A stretch of 37,925 bases of DNA. Origin: an uncultured Dietzia sp. Its GTDB lineage: Bacteria; Actinomycetota; Actinomycetes; Mycobacteriales; Mycobacteriaceae. The translations under genes and the position numbers were made by a program. Position 1 is the first letter of the stretch; each line of letters opens with the position of its first letter. The notes beneath the pieces were generated by a model. The model did no database searches, was not told where the DNA came from, and was given only the letters and a program-made list of their open reading frames with translations. Below, piece by piece: positions 1 through 19,771 of the stretch. The DNA is taken from positions 1-37,925 of the forward strand of contig NZ_CALMYY010000007.1 of assembly GCF_937873725.1 (NCBI RefSeq), in the 5' to 3' direction.

Positions 1-139
1 AAAAAATTTGGCACTATCACAAACAAAACACACTGTTGAGTTCTCAAACAACACCTTCACATCGATCCGCGGTAGCTCTCTGACCACCGGTTCTCGAGGA
101 TGTACTGCGCTTCGCTGTCCCTTTCGGGGCAACTTCTCC
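1..139 (-). other. 5' leader of an rRNA operon (16S gene lies to the left of the window)
   Basis: Read on the minus strand, the last 60 bases before the window edge contain the segment TTGTTTGAGAACTCAA followed by a T-rich run. This resembles the conserved leader just upstream of 16S rRNA genes in Mycobacteriales, which carries the antitermination (boxA-like) signals. A short inverted repeat, TTGAG-AA-CTCAA, lies at 36-47. The start of mature 16S rRNA is not in the window, so the assignment rests on leader similarity and on the strong promoter just upstream. The 120 bases between promoter and boxA-like part contain no ORF I would defend. Confidence 0.75.
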
Positions 140-168
140 AGTCTAGCGACTCTGGCCTTCCCGGTCAA
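140..168 (-). promoter_or_regulatory. rRNA operon promoter
   Basis: On the minus strand TTGACC (163-168), a 17-base spacer and TAGACT (140-145) form a near-ideal housekeeping sigma promoter, of the same type as mycobacterial and corynebacterial rrn promoters. Transcription would start near 133 and run leftward. A second, weaker candidate (TTGCGT, 17 bases, TAACTT) lies further upstream within about 250-285, so the operon may have more than one promoter. Confidence 0.75.
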
Positions 169-315
169 ACCGGGCGGTTCCTGCCTCTTCGTGGAGCGTG
201 TCGCCTCTCTCGGCTCGGGCCTCTCGGTCCGGGCTCGCTCTCGGCGACTTCCAATAAGTTACGCAGACGTGAACCGAAACGCAAATCGCCTGGTCAGGTC
301 GGTGAAATGCGAGAA

Positions 316-336
316 GGCGCCGGTATTCCCGGCGCC
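316..336 (-). terminator. Hairpin after tyrS
   Basis: A perfect 8-bp inverted repeat, GGCGCCGG / CCGGCGCC with a 5-base loop, lies 24 bases past the tyrS stop codon and before the rRNA promoter. There is no clear U-run after it, which is common for actinobacterial terminators. It would separate the arg-tyrS transcript from the rRNA operon. Confidence 0.6.
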
Positions 337-359
337 CTCCTGCGGTCACTTGCGGCGGA

Positions 360-1640
360 TCAGCGGATCCGCACCCCTGCAAAGCTCTTCTTGCCCCTGC
401 GCAGGACGAGCCAACGCCCGTGCAGCAGGTCCGACGGCGCCGGGGTCCATTCCGCGTCAGCGATGCGCTCGTTGTTGACGTACGCACCGCCCTCGCCGAC
501 CGCGCGCCGGGCAGCCCCCCTGCTCTCGCACAGCCCGGACGCCGCGAGCAGATCGACGATCGTGTCCGGCTCCCCGGGAGCGAGGTCCACCGCGCCGGCG
601 TCCTCGAGAGCCGCCGCGAGCGTCTGCTCGTCCAGACCCGTCAGCTCACCTCGGCCGAACAACGCCTGCGACGCGGCCTGCACGGACTCGGTCGCGCTGA
701 CACCGTGGACGAGCGTGGTCATCTCCTCGGCGAGGCGCTTCTGCGCGGCCCGCAGGTGCGGCTTCTCCCGGGTGACCTCCTCGAGCTGGGCGATCTCCTC
801 CCGGCCGAGGAAGGAGAACCACCGCAGATACCGGATCACGTCGGCGTCGGCGGTGTTGAGGAAGTACTGGTACCAGGCGTACGGACTGGTCATCGCGGGA
901 TCGAGCCACAGGCTCCCACCGCCCGTGGACTTGCCGAACTTGCGTCCGTCCGACGAGGTGACCAGAGGGACGGTCATCGCGTGCACGGATTCCCCGTCCA
1001 CCCGACGGTTCAGGTCGACGCCGCCGATGATGTTGCCCCACTGATCCGAGCCACCGAGCTGGAGCGTGCACCCCATGGACCGGCGCAGCTCGAGGAAGTC
1101 GTTGGCCTGCAGGAGCATGTAGGAGAACTCGGTGAACGAGATCCCCTCCCCCTCCAGGCGGCGCTTGACGGTCTCCCGCCCCAGCATGGTGTTGAGGGAG
1201 AAGTGCTTGCCCACGTCGCGGAGGAACTCGATCACGGAGAGGTGGCCGGTCCATTGAATGTTGTTGGCCACACGGGCCCCCGTGGGTCCGTCGGTGAGAT
1301 CGACGAACCGCTCCAGCTGGCCCGCGATCCGCTCCGTCCACTCGGCCACCGTGTCCGTGGTGTTCATCGCCCGCTCCCCGACCTCGCGGGGGTCGCCGAT
1401 CAGCCCGGTCGCCCCGCCCGCCAGCACGATCGGCCGGTGGCCGGCCAGCTGGAACCGACGCAACGTGAGCAGGGGGATGAGATGACCGGCGTGCAGGCTC
1501 GGTCCCGTCGGGTCGAAACCGCAGTAGAGCGACACCGTCCCCTCGTCGAGATGGGCGCGTAGCGCGTCGATGTCGGTCGACTGCGCGATGAGCCCCCGCC
1601 ACTGCAGGTCATCGAGGATGTTGTTGGTCACGGCCGCCAT
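360..1640 (-). CDS. tyrS: Tyrosyl-tRNA synthetase
   Basis: Charges tRNA-Tyr with tyrosine in the cytoplasm. About 426 residues, the usual length for the bacterial enzyme. The class I signature HAGH is at about residues 50-53 and the KMSKS-loop equivalent KFGKS at about 234-238. The C-terminal part (from about residue 355) looks like the S4 RNA-binding domain. I chose the ATG at 1640, where homology begins ([12 protein letters not shown]), with a G-rich stretch just upstream; an in-frame GTG at 1658 is an alternative. It starts 22 bases after the glycosylase gene and is the last gene before the rRNA promoter, so it is probably at the end of the arg transcript. Confidence 0.96.
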   Translation of the reverse strand: MAAVTNNILDDLQWRGLIAQSTDIDALRAHLDEGTVSLYCGFDPTGPSLHAGHLIPLLTLRRFQLAGHRPIVLAGGATGLIGDPREVGERAMNTTDTVAEWTERIAGQLERFVDLTDGPTGARVANNIQWTGHLSVIEFLRDVGKHFSLNTMLGRETVKRRLEGEGISFTEFSYMLLQANDFLELRRSMGCTLQLGGSDQWGNIIGGVDLNRRVDGESVHAMTVPLVTSSDGRKFGKSTGGGSLWLDPAMTSPYAWYQYFLNTADADVIRYLRWFSFLGREEIAQLEEVTREKPHLRAAQKRLAEEMTTLVHGVSATESVQAASQALFGRGELTGLDEQTLAAALEDAGAVDLAPGEPDTIVDLLAASGLCESRGAARRAVGEGGAYVNNERIADAEWTPAPSDLLHGRWLVLRRGKKSFAGVRIR

Positions 1641-1662
1641 TGTCCCCCATCGACGCACCGCG

Positions 1663-2319
1663 TCACCACGGGGCGTGGTCGGTCACCCGCCCCGCACGCG
1701 GGCTCCGCCGGTACGGCGAGACCTCCCTGGCCCCGGCGGTCCAGAACCGCCACGGCACGTCCGCCGCGCGGGAGACCCCCACCCGGGGACCCGTCCGGAT
1801 GAGGTCGCCGGGGACCGGATCCGGTTGGAAGGTGATGGACGACGACGAGTCGAGCACGTCCGTGCCGCGGAACGACAGGTCGATCCCGAGCGCACTGCCG
1901 AGATTGCCCGGTCCGCGGGCGGCCCGCTCGGCCGGGACGCCGGGCCGGCGGCCGTCCACCACCTCGTGTCCGGCCACGACCCGCGCGCCGCGGAGGAGGA
2001 TGCCACCACCCTCGCCCGCGGGGCGGCACGTGATGTTGACGCACCGGTGGATGCCGTGGCTCAGGTACACGTACAGGTGGCCCGCGTCTCCGAACATCAC
2101 CTGGTTCCGCGGGGTCGGTCCCGGCCAGGTGTGGGCGGCCGGATCCGGGTGGGCCGAGCCGGACGGGCCGCCGTAGGCCTCCACCTCGACGATCCGCACC
2201 GCGACCGGTCCGTGGCTCAGCACTCCCCCGAGCACCGCCCGCGCGGCCTCGTCGGGAGGGGCCACGCGGAGCAGTTCCCGGAACCGATCCTGGTCCGGGC
2301 CGGGGAGGGTCTCGGTCAC
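1663..2319 (-). CDS. mpg: 3-methyladenine DNA glycosylase (Mpg/AAG family)
   Basis: Base-excision repair enzyme that removes alkylated purines. 218 residues, typical for the bacterial AAG family. Visible family features are [10 protein letters not shown] with the catalytic-type glutamate near residue 45, and [19 protein letters not shown] with the conserved Tyr/His DNA-binding face. The GTG start overlaps the stop of the Trm112-like gene by 4 bases (GTGA), so translation is probably coupled. The last 25 or so residues are Arg/Pro-rich and less conserved. The specific substrate range is inferred from the family. Confidence 0.93.
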   Translation of the reverse strand: MTETLPGPDQDRFRELLRVAPPDEAARAVLGGVLSHGPVAVRIVEVEAYGGPSGSAHPDPAAHTWPGPTPRNQVMFGDAGHLYVYLSHGIHRCVNITCRPAGEGGGILLRGARVVAGHEVVDGRRPGVPAERAARGPGNLGSALGIDLSFRGTDVLDSSSSITFQPDPVPGDLIRTGPRVGVSRAADVPWRFWTAGAREVSPYRRSPRAGRVTDHAPW

Positions 2320-2537
2320 TCCTGCGGGATACCGCCGGCCCGGGCCACCAGCTCCGCGTGCTCGGACTCGTCGACCTGCCGCGATTCGTCGACCAGCAGG
2401 ACGGGGATCCCGTCGTCGATCCGGTAGGCGCGGCGCAGCCGCGGGTTGTAGAGCGTGTCCTGTCCCGCCAGGAGCAGCGGCCCCTTGTCCTCGGGGCAGG
2501 CGAGGATCTCGAGCAGGCGGTCATCTATGGCGGACAT
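2316..2537 (-). CDS. Trm112 / UPF0434 family small protein
   Basis: A 73-residue protein with the family opening LLEILACPEDKGPL, followed by a YRIDDGIPVLLVDESR segment, as in YcaR/Trm112-like proteins. Trm112 proteins act as partners and activators of methyltransferases in eukaryotes and archaea; the bacterial role is not settled. Only one cysteine of the usual zinc site is present. I prefer the ATG at 2537, 8 bases after an AGGG in the end of argH; a GTG at 2546 overlapping the argH stop is the alternative. Confidence 0.85.
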   Translation of the reverse strand: MSAIDDRLLEILACPEDKGPLLLAGQDTLYNPRLRRAYRIDDGIPVLLVDESRQVDESEHAELVARAGGIPQE

Positions 2538-2542
2538 GGCGC

Positions 2543-5178
<2,636 letters not shown>

Positions 5179-5230
5179 GGTGTTCTCCTTGGTTGTTGTT
5201 CTCTAGGTCTTTTCAGGGTATTCGGTCGTG

Positions 5231-7891
<2,661 letters not shown>

Positions 7892-7895
<4 letters not shown>

Positions 7896-8827
7896 GCGCC
7901 TTCTCCTATCGCCGCACGGGTCTCGTGGTCACCGCTCGTGACCATGGTTCCGATGCCGCCCTCCGTGAGGATCTCGAGCAGCACCGAGTGTTCGACGCGT
8001 CCGTCGATGACGTGCGCGGCATGGACCCCGCCTCGCACGGCGGCGAGGCACGCCTCCATCTTGGGGACCATCCCGCTCTCCAGCCTGGGCAACAGCGTCT
8101 CGAGCGGCGTGGTGCCGAGGTGCGTGACGAGAGACGACCGGTCGGGCCAGTTCGTGTAGAGACCCTCTACATCCGTCAGGACGACGAGCTTCTCCGCGCC
8201 GAGCGACGCAGCGAGCGCGCCCGCTGCCGAGTCGGCGTTGATGTTGTGGACGACCCCGTCGGCGTCGGGGGCGATGGTGGAGACGACCGGGATGCGGCCG
8301 GCCTCGATGAGGTCGAGGACCGCCCCGGGGTCGACGGCGGCCACATCGCCCACGAGCCCGATGTCGGTGGGCTCCCCGTCGACCATCGCCGTGCGGCGGA
8401 CCGCGGTGAACAGGCCGGCGTCCTCCCCGGAGATGCCCACCGCGTACGGACCGTGGGCATTGATCAGCCCCACGAGCTCGCGCCCGACCTGGCCGAACAG
8501 GACCATCCGGACGATGTCCATCACCTCGGGGGTCGTGACCCGGAAGCCGCCGCGGAATTCGCCCTCCAGCCCGAGCCGACCGAGCATCGACGTGATCTGC
8601 GGGCCACCGCCGTGGACGACGACCGGCTTGATGCCGCAGGTGCGCAGGAACACCATGTCGGCCGCGAACGCCGCCTTGAGCTCCTCGTCGACCATCGCGT
8701 TGCCGCCGTATTTGACCACTACGATCTTGTCGTGGAATTTCTGCAACCACGGCAGCGCCTCGGCAAGGACGTGCGCGCGGACGAACGGCGTCAACTGCTT
8801 CGATCCGTCGTTCATCTCTTTGGTCAT
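7892..8827 (-). CDS. argB: Acetylglutamate kinase
   Basis: Phosphorylates N-acetylglutamate, the second arginine step and usually the feedback-controlled one. 311 residues. Amino-acid kinase fold motifs KYGGNAM (about residue 39) and [10 protein letters not shown] are present. The N-terminal extension ([20 protein letters not shown]) is of the type linked to arginine-sensitive hexameric enzymes; feedback inhibition is inferred. The ATG at 8827 is one base past the upstream stop, with GGGAGG ahead of it. An ATG four codons later is an alternative. Confidence 0.97.
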
Positions 8828-8828
8828 C

Positions 8829-10479
<1,651 letters not shown>

Positions 10480-10498
10480 CGCAGGCGCTCCCGCCCGC

Positions 10499-11242
10499 TC
10501 AGGCCCCCAGTTGCCGCCGCCCCCCGTCGAAGCGACGCTGCCCCAGATCGACCGTTCCGCCGACCCGACGCCCCTCCTCGAGTCCCGAGGTCCCGACCCG
10601 CCGACGGGCGCCACGCACCGCGGTCGGGAAGCGACGCCTGAGCTCGGCGTCCGCCCGCTGGGCGTCCGAGCGCAGGACGAGATCCGCCCCCGTGGCATCG
10701 GCGCTCTCCGCCACCGCCCCCCGCTCGGCCGCGGCGAGCCTCCGCCCGACCTCGAACGCGAAACCCGTCATGAACGACTTGCGGTGGGTCACCGCGGAGA
10801 CCCCGGGCCCCGGCCGCTGGCGGGCCGCGGCGGCGAGCATGACCCCGGTGAGCGCGCCGGCCAGCATCCCCACCCGCTCGACGTGCCGACGGACCCCCAC
10901 GACGTGGACGATCGTCGTGCCGTCCCTGCGACCGGAGGTGACGGCCCGGCAGTGCATGGCGGCCGCCAGGGCCGCCACCAGTCCCACCTGGTCGGGCTGG
11001 TACTTCCCCGAGACCACGTGGTCGAGGACCGACACCTCGGCCGGCCGCGCGTCCGGGCCCGATCTGGCCAGCGCCTCGTCGACGCCGTACTTGGCGAGCA
11101 GCGCGTAGGCGCGCTCGAGGAGGACCTCCGCCTCCGGCGTGCCGGCGACGCTCTCGGCCTTGGCGAACAGCTTGCGGACCCGCTCCAGGGCCTTGGCGGC
11201 GGAGGGCTCGGTGGACGTGTCGGACAGGTGCGATGCGGTCAT
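10499..11242 (-). CDS. DUF2786 family protein
   Basis: 247 residues, soluble. The N-terminal part (AKALERVRKLFAKAESVAGTPEAEVLLERAYALLAKYGVDEAL) matches the DUF2786 pattern: an alpha-helical module of unknown function common in actinobacteria and phages. The C-terminal third is Arg-rich and poorly conserved, which suggests nucleic-acid contact but does not prove it. The ATG at 11242 has AGGAG 6 bases upstream. It lies between thiD (70-base gap) and argC on the same strand. Confidence 0.85.
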   Translation of the reverse strand: MTASHLSDTSTEPSAAKALERVRKLFAKAESVAGTPEAEVLLERAYALLAKYGVDEALARSGPDARPAEVSVLDHVVSGKYQPDQVGLVAALAAAMHCRAVTSGRRDGTTIVHVVGVRRHVERVGMLAGALTGVMLAAAARQRPGPGVSAVTHRKSFMTGFAFEVGRRLAAAERGAVAESADATGADLVLRSDAQRADAELRRRFPTAVRGARRRVGTSGLEEGRRVGGTVDLGQRRFDGGRRQLGA

Positions 11243-11312
11243 GGTCTACTCCTGGTTGTCTCGGCCTGATGGCGAGACGGATAATCGCACAGGTGTACGA
11301 CAGGGACCGGGC

Positions 11313-12137
11313 TCAGCGGTGGAGGAACCAGTTGTGGTCGAGGGGACCGGACCCCTGCCCCACGCCGAGCGACAGTCCCCCCTGCAGGGCACCGTCCATC
11401 CAGGGTCGGACCCGCGCGTAGGCCGACCGCCAGTCGTCGGCGCCCACGCGCGCGGTGGCCATGGCCGAGGACAGCGAACACCCGGTGCCGTGGGTGTGCG
11501 GCGTGTCGACGCGGACGAACGGCAGACGACGCGTGGTCCGCCGCCGCCCCTCCGACTCCACCAGCACGTCCTCGGCGCTGCCGTCCAGGAGATCGCCGGT
11601 CGTCGCGAGCACCGCGCTTCCGGTCTGCTCGTGGACCAGTTCGGCCTGCCCGACGATCCCCTCTATGTCCTGGGCGGTGTCCAGTCCGCACAGCACGCCG
11701 AGCTCGGGGACGTTCGGCGTGACCAGGTCGACGATCGGGACGAGCTCGCGCAGCATGGACGCCGCCTCGTCGGTCGCGAGGCGACCGCCGGTGGTGGCCA
11801 CCATGACCGGGTCCAGAACGATGTGGGGAGGACGACGACGACGAAGCCAGTCACCCACCGCCCGGACGAGGGTGGCCTCTCCGAGCATGCCGATCTTCAC
11901 GGCATCGATCTGGACGTCGTCGGCCACGGCGTCGAGCTGCGCGATCACCGTGTCGACGGGTACCGCGTGGACGTCGTACACCCCGCGCGTGTTCTGCACG
12001 GTCACGGCGGTGACCACGCCCATGGCGTACCCGCCGAGCGCGGTGACGGCCTTGGTGTCGGCCAACAGGCCGGCGCCGCCGGACGGATCGGTGCCGGCGA
12101 TGCACAGGACCCGGGGCACCCGCACCGGGTCAGCCAC
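11313..12137 (-). CDS. thiD: Hydroxymethylpyrimidine/phosphomethylpyrimidine kinase
   Basis: Thiamine synthesis and salvage: phosphorylates HMP and HMP-P. 274 residues, a single ribokinase-fold domain without the TenA or ThiE fusions seen elsewhere. It opens with CIAGTDPSGGAGLLAD and has the anion-hole motif HGTGCSLSSA near residue 215. The GTG start lies 8 bases inside the end of pheT. No other thiamine gene is in the window, so the placement is organisational rather than pathway-based. Confidence 0.95.
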   Translation of the reverse strand: MADPVRVPRVLCIAGTDPSGGAGLLADTKAVTALGGYAMGVVTAVTVQNTRGVYDVHAVPVDTVIAQLDAVADDVQIDAVKIGMLGEATLVRAVGDWLRRRRPPHIVLDPVMVATTGGRLATDEAASMLRELVPIVDLVTPNVPELGVLCGLDTAQDIEGIVGQAELVHEQTGSAVLATTGDLLDGSAEDVLVESEGRRRTTRRLPFVRVDTPHTHGTGCSLSSAMATARVGADDWRSAYARVRPWMDGALQGGLSLGVGQGSGPLDHNWFLHR

Positions 12138-14619
12138 GAAGGCTCGCCGCGACGGCCTGCGCGGCCGCGTCCACCGCCGCGGTACGCCACTGGCTGGCCT
12201 CGTCCTCGGTCAGGGTGCGGTCGTCCGCGCGGAAGGTCAGCGCGTAGGCGAGCGACTTGCGCCCCTCACCGAGCTGGCTGCCGGTGTAGACGTCGAAGAG
12301 GCGGACACTCTCGAGGAGCTCGCCGCCGCCGGCGATCAGCGCGGCCTCGACGGCCGCGGCGGGCACGGTGTGGTCCACGACCACGGCGACGTCCTGGTTC
12401 ACGGACGGGTACGAGGAGATCGCGGGGGCGGGCAGTACCTCGCGCGCGCCCATGGCGGTGAGATCGAGCTCGACCGCGCAGGTCCGCGCGGGCATCCCCA
12501 GACGCTCGCAGGCGGCGGGGTGCAACTCGCCGGCGTGGCCGACCACGGCGCCGTCGACCACGACCTCGACGCAGCGGCCGGGGTGCCACGGAGCGAAGGA
12601 CGCGGCGCGCACCTCGGTCCCGACCCCGAGGGCGGCACCGACGACCTCGGCGGCGCGGACGGCGTCGAGCGCGTCGGCGTCGCGTCCCGCCGACGCGTGG
12701 CCGACGGGCTCGCGCTTGCCCGTGTAGAGGGCCGCCACGTGCACCGGCTGGTCCGGCAGCGAATCGCTGAGAACCCTCTGCTCCTCGGCGGTGGGCTCGC
12801 GGTCCACCGGCAGCATCTCGACGCCGGTGGTCGAGGGCGTCCGGAACGCCACCTGGGCGACCGAGTACAGAGCGAGGTCGCGGGTGCCCCGGGTCAGGTT
12901 ACGACGGGCGATCTCCATCAGGGACGGCAACAGCGTGGTCGCGAGATGCGCCTTGTCGCTCTCCAGGGGATTGACCACGGACATCGTGCTGCGGCGCTCG
13001 TCGTCGTGGTCGACACCCATCGCGTCGAACACGGACGGATCGACGAACGGTGACGTGAGCACCTCGACGTGGCCGCTGGAGGCCAGGGCGCGCCCCACGG
13101 CGCGGCGGCCTCGCTGGGTGGCGGTGAGGCCACGGCCGGCGGGGGCGGTGGGCAGCACCGACGGGATGTCCTCCAGACCCTCCAGTCGCAGCACCTCCTC
13201 CACCAGGTCCGCGGGGACGTTCAGGTCGGGGCGCCACGTCGGCGGGGTGACCTCGAGCAGGACCGCGTCGTCGCCGGTCACCTCCGCGCCGATCTGCTCG
13301 AGGCGGCGGCGGACGGTGCCCGTCGGGTACTCCACCCCGGCGACCCGGGAGGGCCGGTCCTCGTCGAACGCGATGGTCGGCATGACGGGCGCGGAACCGA
13401 CGTCGGTGAGCGACGCCTCGACGGTGCCGCCGGTGATCTCGGCCAGCAGCGTGGCGGCCCGGTCGAGCGCGGCGATCGAGGCCGCGGCGTCCACGCCACG
13501 CTCGTAGCGCTTGCCCGCCTCGCTCGGCAGCTTGTGGCGGCGGATCGTCCGGAAGACGGCCAGGGTGTCCCACACGGCGGCCTCGAGCAGCACGTCGGTC
13601 GTGGAATCGGAGACCTCGGTGCTGGCGCCGCCCATGACGCCGGCCAGCGAGATGGGGCCGGTCTCGTCGCAGATCACCACGTCCTCGGGGTCGAGAGTGC
13701 GCACCGCGTCGTCGAGGGTGGTGAGCTTCTCCCCCGCCCGGGCGCGACGCACCGTGAGACCGCCCTGCAGGCGCGCGGCGTCGAACGCGTGCATCGGGTG
13801 GCCCAGCTCGAGCATGACGTAGTTGGTCACGTCGACCGCCGGCGAGATGGGCCGGACGCCCGACAGCAGCAGGCGACGGGCCAGCCACCACGGGGTCGTG
13901 GCCGCCGGGTCCACGCCGGTGACCCGGCGCAGGGCGAAACGCCGGGCGCCGGCCTCGTCGGCCACCTCGAGTGGCCACGTCTCCTCCTCGGACGGCAGAC
14001 CCAGCTCGGTGGCCGGGTCCGCGAAGTCCAGGTCGAAGGCGCACGCCAGCTCGCGGGCGAGCCCGCGCGCCGACAGGCAGTACCCGCGGTCCGGCGTGAC
14101 GTTGAGCTCGATCACCGTGTCCTGCTCCGGCGCACCGGCGGCCAGGACCGGGCCGGCCGGGTCGCCCGGCTCGGCGGTGCCCGGTGCCAGCACGATGATG
14201 CCGCTGTGGTCGGTTCCGATCCCGAGCTCGGAGGCCGAGCAGATCATGCCCTCACTGGGCTTGCCGTAGGTCTTGCGCTTGCCGATCTCGAAGCCGCCGG
14301 GCAGGACGGTGCCGGGCAGCGCCACCACCACGAGGTCGCCCTCGGCGAAGTTGCGCGCGCCGCACACGATCTGCTGCAGCTCCTCGCCCCCGACCTCGAC
14401 CAGGCAGAAGCGGACGGGCTTCTTGAAGCCCTCGAGCTCCTCGATGCTGCTGACCCGGCCGATGGTGAGCGGGCCGGTGATCTCGGGAAGCGTCTCGGGC
14501 TCCCCCTCCACCTCGAGGCCGACGCGCACGAACCCGGCGTCGAGTTCGGCCGGTGACACCGACCAGCCGTCGGTGGCGCGCTGCAGGATCTCGGTCAGCC
14601 AGGACTGCGCAATTCGCAC
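12130..14619 (-). CDS. pheT: Phenylalanyl-tRNA synthetase beta subunit
   Basis: Partner of PheS in the (alpha-beta)2 enzyme that charges tRNA-Phe. 829 residues, the normal length for the bacterial form. Domains in order: N-terminal tRNA-binding OB fold (about residues 40-150, EELQQIVCGARNFAEGD), B3/4 editing domain, B5 domain, catalytic-like core, and the C-terminal FDX-ACB domain (SYPSVNQDVAVVVD to the end). The GTG at 14619 is preceded by AAGGACC; translation from further upstream would run into pheS sequence in another frame. A 62-base gap separates it from pheS. Confidence 0.97.
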   Translation of the reverse strand: MRIAQSWLTEILQRATDGWSVSPAELDAGFVRVGLEVEGEPETLPEITGPLTIGRVSSIEELEGFKKPVRFCLVEVGGEELQQIVCGARNFAEGDLVVVALPGTVLPGGFEIGKRKTYGKPSEGMICSASELGIGTDHSGIIVLAPGTAEPGDPAGPVLAAGAPEQDTVIELNVTPDRGYCLSARGLARELACAFDLDFADPATELGLPSEEETWPLEVADEAGARRFALRRVTGVDPAATTPWWLARRLLLSGVRPISPAVDVTNYVMLELGHPMHAFDAARLQGGLTVRRARAGEKLTTLDDAVRTLDPEDVVICDETGPISLAGVMGGASTEVSDSTTDVLLEAAVWDTLAVFRTIRRHKLPSEAGKRYERGVDAAASIAALDRAATLLAEITGGTVEASLTDVGSAPVMPTIAFDEDRPSRVAGVEYPTGTVRRRLEQIGAEVTGDDAVLLEVTPPTWRPDLNVPADLVEEVLRLEGLEDIPSVLPTAPAGRGLTATQRGRRAVGRALASSGHVEVLTSPFVDPSVFDAMGVDHDDERRSTMSVVNPLESDKAHLATTLLPSLMEIARRNLTRGTRDLALYSVAQVAFRTPSTTGVEMLPVDREPTAEEQRVLSDSLPDQPVHVAALYTGKREPVGHASAGRDADALDAVRAAEVVGAALGVGTEVRAASFAPWHPGRCVEVVVDGAVVGHAGELHPAACERLGMPARTCAVELDLTAMGAREVLPAPAISSYPSVNQDVAVVVDHTVPAAAVEAALIAGGGELLESVRLFDVYTGSQLGEGRKSLAYALTFRADDRTLTEDEASQWRTAAVDAAAQAVAASLRG

Positions 14620-14681
14620 TGTGGGGTCCTTCGTCGGTCTCGATGGTGGGATGAGCTCGTGGGGCGGTTGGCGCCGGCGCT

Positions 14682-17504
<2,823 letters not shown>

Positions 17505-17508
<4 letters not shown>

Positions 17509-18347
17509 GACCGGGCCGCCTGCACCCGGGCGCTGGTGTGGAGGCAGATCGAGGCCGCGGTGACGATGTTCAGGCTCTCCGCGCGACCCCGGAGGGGGAT
17601 CCGGACCCGCAGATCGGCGGCGTCGACGAGAGGGGCCGGGACGCCGTGGGCCTCGTTGCCGAAGACCCAGGCGGTCGGCCGGGCGAGGAGGTCGTCGGCG
17701 CGTTCGACGTCCACCTCGCCGTGGGCGGTCGCGACGGCCACCTGGAGGCCCAGCGCGTGGGCGCGGGAGACGAGGCCCGCCTCGGCGATCCCCCGCACGA
17801 CCGGTAGGTGGAACAGGCTCCCCGCGGACGCGCGGACCGCCTTGGTGTTCTCCGGGTCGACCCCGCCCTCGGTGAGCCACACCGCGTCGGCGCCCAGGGC
17901 GTCCGAGACGCGGATGAGCGTGCCGACGTTCCCCGGCTCCGCCAGGGCCTGACCCACGGCGACGAGCCGCGGTGCCCCCTCGCCGGGCGCCGCCGGGTCG
18001 CGCACCACCGAGCGACACAGCGCGACGATCCCCGTGGGCGAGACTGTGTCCGACAGGGACCGGACCGCGCGATCGGTCACCACGGAGACGGTGACGCCGG
18101 CCGCCGAGGCGGACGCGACGAGCCCGGCGAACCGCTCGAGCGCGTCCTCGGTGCAGAAGACCTCGGCCGCGGCGCCACTCGTGAGGGCGGCCTCGACCGA
18201 GTTGGCCCCCTCCGCCAGGAACCGGCCCGCCTTGCGCCGGGCCGCGGCGCGGTGGAGCTTGGACGCGGAAACGACCCGCGGGGTCCGTTCGGTGAACGGT
18301 TCCGCGGGTCGTCCCGTGCCCTCCTCGGGCCTATCTGGATTGGTCAA
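17505..18347 (-). CDS. SpoU/TrmH-family RNA 2'-O-methyltransferase (TsnR-like)
   Basis: Probable rRNA 2'-O-ribose methyltransferase using S-adenosylmethionine through a SPOUT knot. Motif 1 is GNVGTLIRVSDALGAD, motif 2 WVFGNEAHGV, and motif 3 IPLRGRAESLNIVTAAS, all intact. The N-terminal substrate-binding domain starts at SKLHRAAARRKAGRFLAEG. The position after rplT matches tsnR (Rv1644) in M. tuberculosis. The start is uncertain: no ATG or GTG occurs between the rplT stop and the conserved region, and the TTG at 18347, 10 bases past that stop, is the nearest candidate. Confidence 0.88.
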
Positions 18348-18357
18348 GTCGCAGACG

Positions 18358-18738
18358 TCAGGCAGCCGGGGCGTTGAGGTCGGCCGGCAGCGCCGCGCGG
18401 GCCACCTCGACCAGCGCCGTGAAGGCGGCCGGGTCGGTGACGGCGAGGTCGGCGAGGACCTTGCGGTCCACCTCCACCTCGGCAAGCTTGAGGCCCTGGA
18501 CAAAGCGGTTGTAGGTCATGTCGTTGGCGCGGGCCGCGGCGTTGATGCGGGTGATCCACAGCTTCCGGAAGTCACCCTTGCGGGCGCGACGGTCACGGTA
18601 GCTGTAGGTCATCGAGTGGAGCATCTGCTCCTTGGCCTTGCGGTACAGGCGCGAACGCTGTCCCCGGTAGCCCTTGGTCGACTCGAGTACGGTCCTACGC
18701 TTCTTCTGGGCGTTGACGGCCCTCTTCACGCGTGCCAC
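18358..18738 (-). CDS. rplT: 50S ribosomal protein L20
   Basis: 126 residues, basic N-terminal extension and globular C-terminal domain as in the family ([31 protein letters not shown]). It binds 23S rRNA early in large-subunit assembly. The GTG start at 18738 has a GAGGA site 8 bases upstream. It follows rpmI by 70 bases in the classical infC-rpmI-rplT order. Confidence 0.98.
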   Translation of the reverse strand: MARVKRAVNAQKKRRTVLESTKGYRGQRSRLYRKAKEQMLHSMTYSYRDRRARKGDFRKLWITRINAAARANDMTYNRFVQGLKLAEVEVDRKVLADLAVTDPAAFTALVEVARAALPADLNAPAA

Positions 18739-18808
18739 TGGAAAATCCTCACTGATCTTGGATGGTCGCGTAGACGGCGACCGAAGGTTCTACGTATGTA
18801 AAGAGGGC

Positions 18809-19003
18809 TCAGAGCCCGAGAAGCCGCTTGATGCGGGGGACGTCAGCCGGGGCGACGTCGGTGCGGCCGTCCAGGCGACGGGTGCGCTTGGTGGGCTTCT
18901 TCTCCATGATGTGGCGGCGGTTGGCCTGCTGGCGCACCAGCTTGCCGCTCCCGGTCTTCCGGAAACGCTTGGCGGTGCCCTTGTGGGTCTTCATCTTCGG
19001 CAT
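18809..19003 (-). CDS. rpmI: 50S ribosomal protein L35
   Basis: 64 residues, very basic. It starts [20 protein letters not shown], the family signature, and ends in RIKRLLGL. The ATG at 19003 is preceded by GAGGAAG. It is the middle gene of the infC operon. Confidence 0.97.
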   Translation of the reverse strand: MPKMKTHKGTAKRFRKTGSGKLVRQQANRRHIMEKKPTKRTRRLDGRTDVAPADVPRIKRLLGL

Positions 19004-19028
19004 GATCGGTCTTCCTCACATGGTTCGT

Positions 19029-19053
19029 CCCGAGAGACCGGTGAGGTCTCGGG
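19029..19053 (-). promoter_or_regulatory. Hairpin between infC and rpmI
   Basis: CCCGA-(2-base bulge)-GACC pairs with GGTC-TCGGG around a 5-base loop in the 103-base infC-rpmI gap. It ends 25 bases before the rpmI start. In several bacteria L20 represses rpmI-rplT translation through structured RNA here, so this could be an autoregulatory element, a processing site or a weak terminator. The function is inferred only from position. Confidence 0.4.
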
Positions 19054-19106
19054 TGAGCGGACGGCGTGCGTCCTCTGGTCTGGTCGGAGCGGTACTCCCG
19101 GTGGGA

Positions 19107-19673
19107 CTACTCCGAGGCGGGGTCGGTGACCTTGGACTCCTGCGCCTTGACGCGGGTCTTGGCACCCTTGTGGGGGGCCACGACCATCGTCATGTTGCGG
19201 CCGTCCTGCTTGGCGCTGGTCTCGACGTATCCGTAGTCGGTGATGTCGTCCGCGAGACGCTGGAGCAACCGGTACCCGAGTTCGGGTCGGGACTGCTCGC
19301 GCCCGCGGAACATGATCGTCACCTTGACCTTGGAGCCCTTCTCCAGGAAACGGACGACGTTCCCCTTCTTGGTCTCGTAGTCATGGGTGTCGATCTTCGG
19401 CCGGAGCTTCTGCTCCTTGACCACGGTCTGCTGCTGGTTCTTCCGCGACTCGCGCTCTTTCTGCGCCGCCTCGTACTTGAACTTTCCGTAGTCCATGATC
19501 TTGCAGACCGGCGGGCGCGCGGTGGGCGCGACCTCGACGAGGTCCAGATCGGCCTCCAGGGCCAGACGAAGTGCATCCTCGACGCGAACGATCCCCACCT
19601 GCTCGCCCCCGGGGCCGACGAGTCGGACTTCGGGGACACGGATTCGTTCGTTGATACGTGCTTCGGCGCTGAT
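19107..19673 (-). CDS. infC: Translation initiation factor IF-3
   Basis: Controls start-codon fidelity and subunit dissociation on the 30S ribosome. 188 residues if begun at the ATC at 19673; the predicted N-terminus is (M)[19 protein letters not shown], the standard actinobacterial IF-3 opening. No ATG, GTG or TTG occurs in frame between the upstream stop codon and residue 26 (a GTG at 19598 that would delete conserved sequence). A GAGGAGG ribosome site sits 4 bases before the ATC. Rare AUU/AUC starts for infC are known to allow autoregulation in other bacteria. The N domain, linker ([14 protein letters not shown]) and C domain are complete. Confidence 0.95.
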   Translation of the reverse strand: MSAEARINERIRVPEVRLVGPGGEQVGIVRVEDALRLALEADLDLVEVAPTARPPVCKIMDYGKFKYEAAQKERESRKNQQQTVVKEQKLRPKIDTHDYETKKGNVVRFLEKGSKVKVTIMFRGREQSRPELGYRLLQRLADDITDYGYVETSAKQDGRNMTMVVAPHKGAKTRVKAQESKVTDPASE

Positions 19674-19771
19674 GGGCCCTCCTCGGTAGATGGTGCTCTG
19701 TCACGACCACTGGCGCGGTCGCGCATACGCCCTCGAGGGACCCCGGGCCCACCGGGAACACCGGTGGAACC